This document shows positions 6,243 to 7,365 of a stretch of DNA of 7,365 nt, in pieces. How positions within the stretch are numbered: the stretch's first letter is position 1; each line of letters begins with the position of its first letter. Position numbers and translations under genes: made by a program. The notes under the pieces were generated by a model, which saw nothing but the letters and a program-made list of their open reading frames with translations, was not told the origin of the DNA and did not search any database. The DNA comes from Bacteroidales bacterium. Its GTDB lineage: Bacteria > Bacteroidota > Bacteroidia > Bacteroidales > UBA1402. The stretch lies in the NCBI GenBank assembly GCA_003506275.1, contig DOBD01000103.1, positions 1 to 7,365 of the forward strand. Direction: 5' to 3'.

Positions 6243-7365
6243 ATGAACACCAACGAACGCTCATCCATGAAATCCAAGAAAGGCCTTCTTACAAGACTGG
6301 CGATGCTTTCCATCCTGGCATTCCAGGTCATGACAGGCCAGCTGTACGCTCAAAAAGCACCCGTAGGCAACGATTCGTCTACTCCCTTGCACTTGTTGAC
6401 TCCTGATTACCCCACCCCTTATGGTGTGCCTGACGCAGTGGCCGTTAAAGCCACACTGGACAGGGTTTTGACCTATCTGGATGCCACCACACCACCTACA
6501 CTTGAAAACAAGCGCAGCAAGCAACCGATAGATGGCTTGGATGCCATTGATGCCCAGACCCAATTGGTTCGGGGTGATTTCAGGTTGGCCTCCTATGAAT
6601 GGGGTGTGACCTACTCAGCCATGCTGAGGGCTGGTGTCATAACAGGCGACCAGGCTTATACCCATTACGTGACCAAGCGCCTGGATTTTCTGTCTACCAT
6701 CGCACCAGGCTTTGACGCCCTGCTCAAGAAAGAAACCGCGAACGTAGATCCGCAAATGCGGCAAATCCTGCGTCCTCACGCCCTGGATGATGCCGGAGCG
6801 GTATGTGCCGCCATGATTCGTACGGCTTTGCTAACGGATAGAAAATCTCAGTACGCCTGGCTGATTGACAATTACATGGATTTCATTCTCACTAAGGAAT
6901 ACCGTTTGGCCGACGGTCAATTTGCCAGGAATCGTCCGTTTATTAACACCGTGTGGCTGGACGATATGTACATGAGCCTGCCTGCCTTGGTAGAATATGC
7001 CAGGTACACCGGTGACCCTCGTTATGTTGATCAAGCAGCCAGACAGGTCTTGCTCTTCAAAGAAAAGATGTTTGTCCCCTCCAAGGGATTGTTCAGGCAT
7101 GGTTGGGTTCAGGACATGGACCCCCACCCCGCTTTTTTCTGGGGACGCGCCAATGGCTGGGCCATTCTGACGCTCAGTGATGTATTGGACGTATTGCCTG
7201 CTCAACACCCTGATCGTCCTGCTATCCTTCAGCTTTTCCGTACGCATGCGGAAGCCTTGGCTGCTCTTCAGGGAGGTTTTGGCTTTTGGCATCAACTCCT
7301 GGATAAACCGGATTCCTACCTGGAAACCTCCTGTACAGCGATTTACACCTATTGTATGGCTCCTG
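6243..7365 (+). CDS. Secreted GH88/GH105-type unsaturated glycuronyl (probably rhamnogalacturonyl) hydrolase, C-terminus beyond window
   Basis: The first 374 codons are visible, with no stop before the right edge. Residues 1-36 are an export signal: a basic stretch (KSKK), a hydrophobic core (LAMLSILAFQVM) and LYA before Q37 as a likely signal peptidase I site. The mature part resembles GH105/GH88 alpha/alpha-barrel enzymes such as YteR. These hydrolyse the unsaturated uronic acid left at the non-reducing end of oligosaccharides by pectin or related lyases. Visible signatures are RPHALDDAGA (177-186), NTVWLDDMYMSLP (235-247), FFWGRANGWA (298-307) and WHQLLDKPDSYLETSCTA (349-366). The two Asp pairs (182/183 and 240/241) sit about where the family's catalytic aspartates do. 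M9 is an alternative start. Substrate choice between rhamnogalacturonan and other uronate chains is not certain. No SusC/SusD or lyase gene is visible in the window. Confidence 0.88.
   Translation, partial: MNTNERSSMKSKKGLLTRLAMLSILAFQVMTGQLYAQKAPVGNDSSTPLHLLTPDYPTPYGVPDAVAVKATLDRVLTYLDATTPPTLENKRSKQPIDGLDAIDAQTQLVRGDFRLASYEWGVTYSAMLRAGVITGDQAYTHYVTKRLDFLSTIAPGFDALLKKETANVDPQMRQILRPHALDDAGAVCAAMIRTALLTDRKSQYAWLIDNYMDFILTKEYRLADGQFARNRPFINTVWLDDMYMSLPALVEYARYTGDPRYVDQAARQVLLFKEKMFVPSKGLFRHGWVQDMDPHPAFFWGRANGWAILTLSDVLDVLPAQHPDRPAILQLFRTHAEALAALQGGFGFWHQLLDKPDSYLETSCTAIYTYCMAP

Noticed and set aside
1..7365. Possible hidden mobile element, CRISPR array, defence system or RNA gene
   Set aside because: No tandem direct repeats with spacers, transposase or integrase motifs, terminal inverted repeats, or tRNA/rRNA-like sequence were seen on either strand. 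The dense core-gene content leaves little room for one.

Overview
The window looks like Bacteroidetes chromosome, probably a Chitinophaga-like or related lineage. Three things point there: a fused HisB (phosphatase plus dehydratase), a long-form HisG heading a hisG-hisD-hisC-hisB gene order, and start regions without Shine-Dalgarno sequences but with TAnnTTTG promoter boxes of the Bacteroidetes type. The assignment is an inference from gene content, not from a database search.

Bases 1-4160, minus strand: the front half of a histidine biosynthesis operon, read right to left. A TAnnTTTG promoter (4128-4159) precedes a 16-residue leader peptide, MTRRLTHYGHHHYAGR (4057-4107), with four His in six codons. 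A strong intrinsic terminator (3989-4022) lies between the leader and hisG. Hand folding finds mutually exclusive stems that fit classical ribosome-stalling attenuation. Then come hisG (ATP phosphoribosyltransferase, first step), hisD (histidinol dehydrogenase, last two oxidations), hisC (histidinol-phosphate aminotransferase) and the 5' part of hisB, which runs off the left edge. Spacings are 4, 17 and 58 bases, so they are probably co-transcribed. HisG carries the C-terminal regulatory domain, so the pathway is probably controlled both by attenuation and by feedback inhibition.

Bases 4160-6041: a divergent promoter region of about 170 bases, then a complete plus-strand gene for an AMP-forming long-chain acyl-CoA synthetase.

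Bases 6042-6242: no intact gene. A minus-strand remnant of an MmcQ/YjbR-family gene keeps only about 37 N-terminal residues. It is cut three to five bases from the synthetase stop codon and reads on into synthetase antisense.

Bases 6243-7365, plus strand: the N-terminal 374 residues of a secreted GH88/GH105-type unsaturated glycuronyl hydrolase, running off the right edge. It suggests use of pectin-like or other uronate-containing polysaccharides.

The three intact transcription starts (his leader, synthetase, hydrolase) share the string TAnnTTTGCAG 20-28 bases before the first ATG. No RNA genes, CRISPR, insertion sequences or defence systems were seen. The most interesting items are the his attenuator and the truncated MmcQ/YjbR gene; the rest is ordinary core metabolism.
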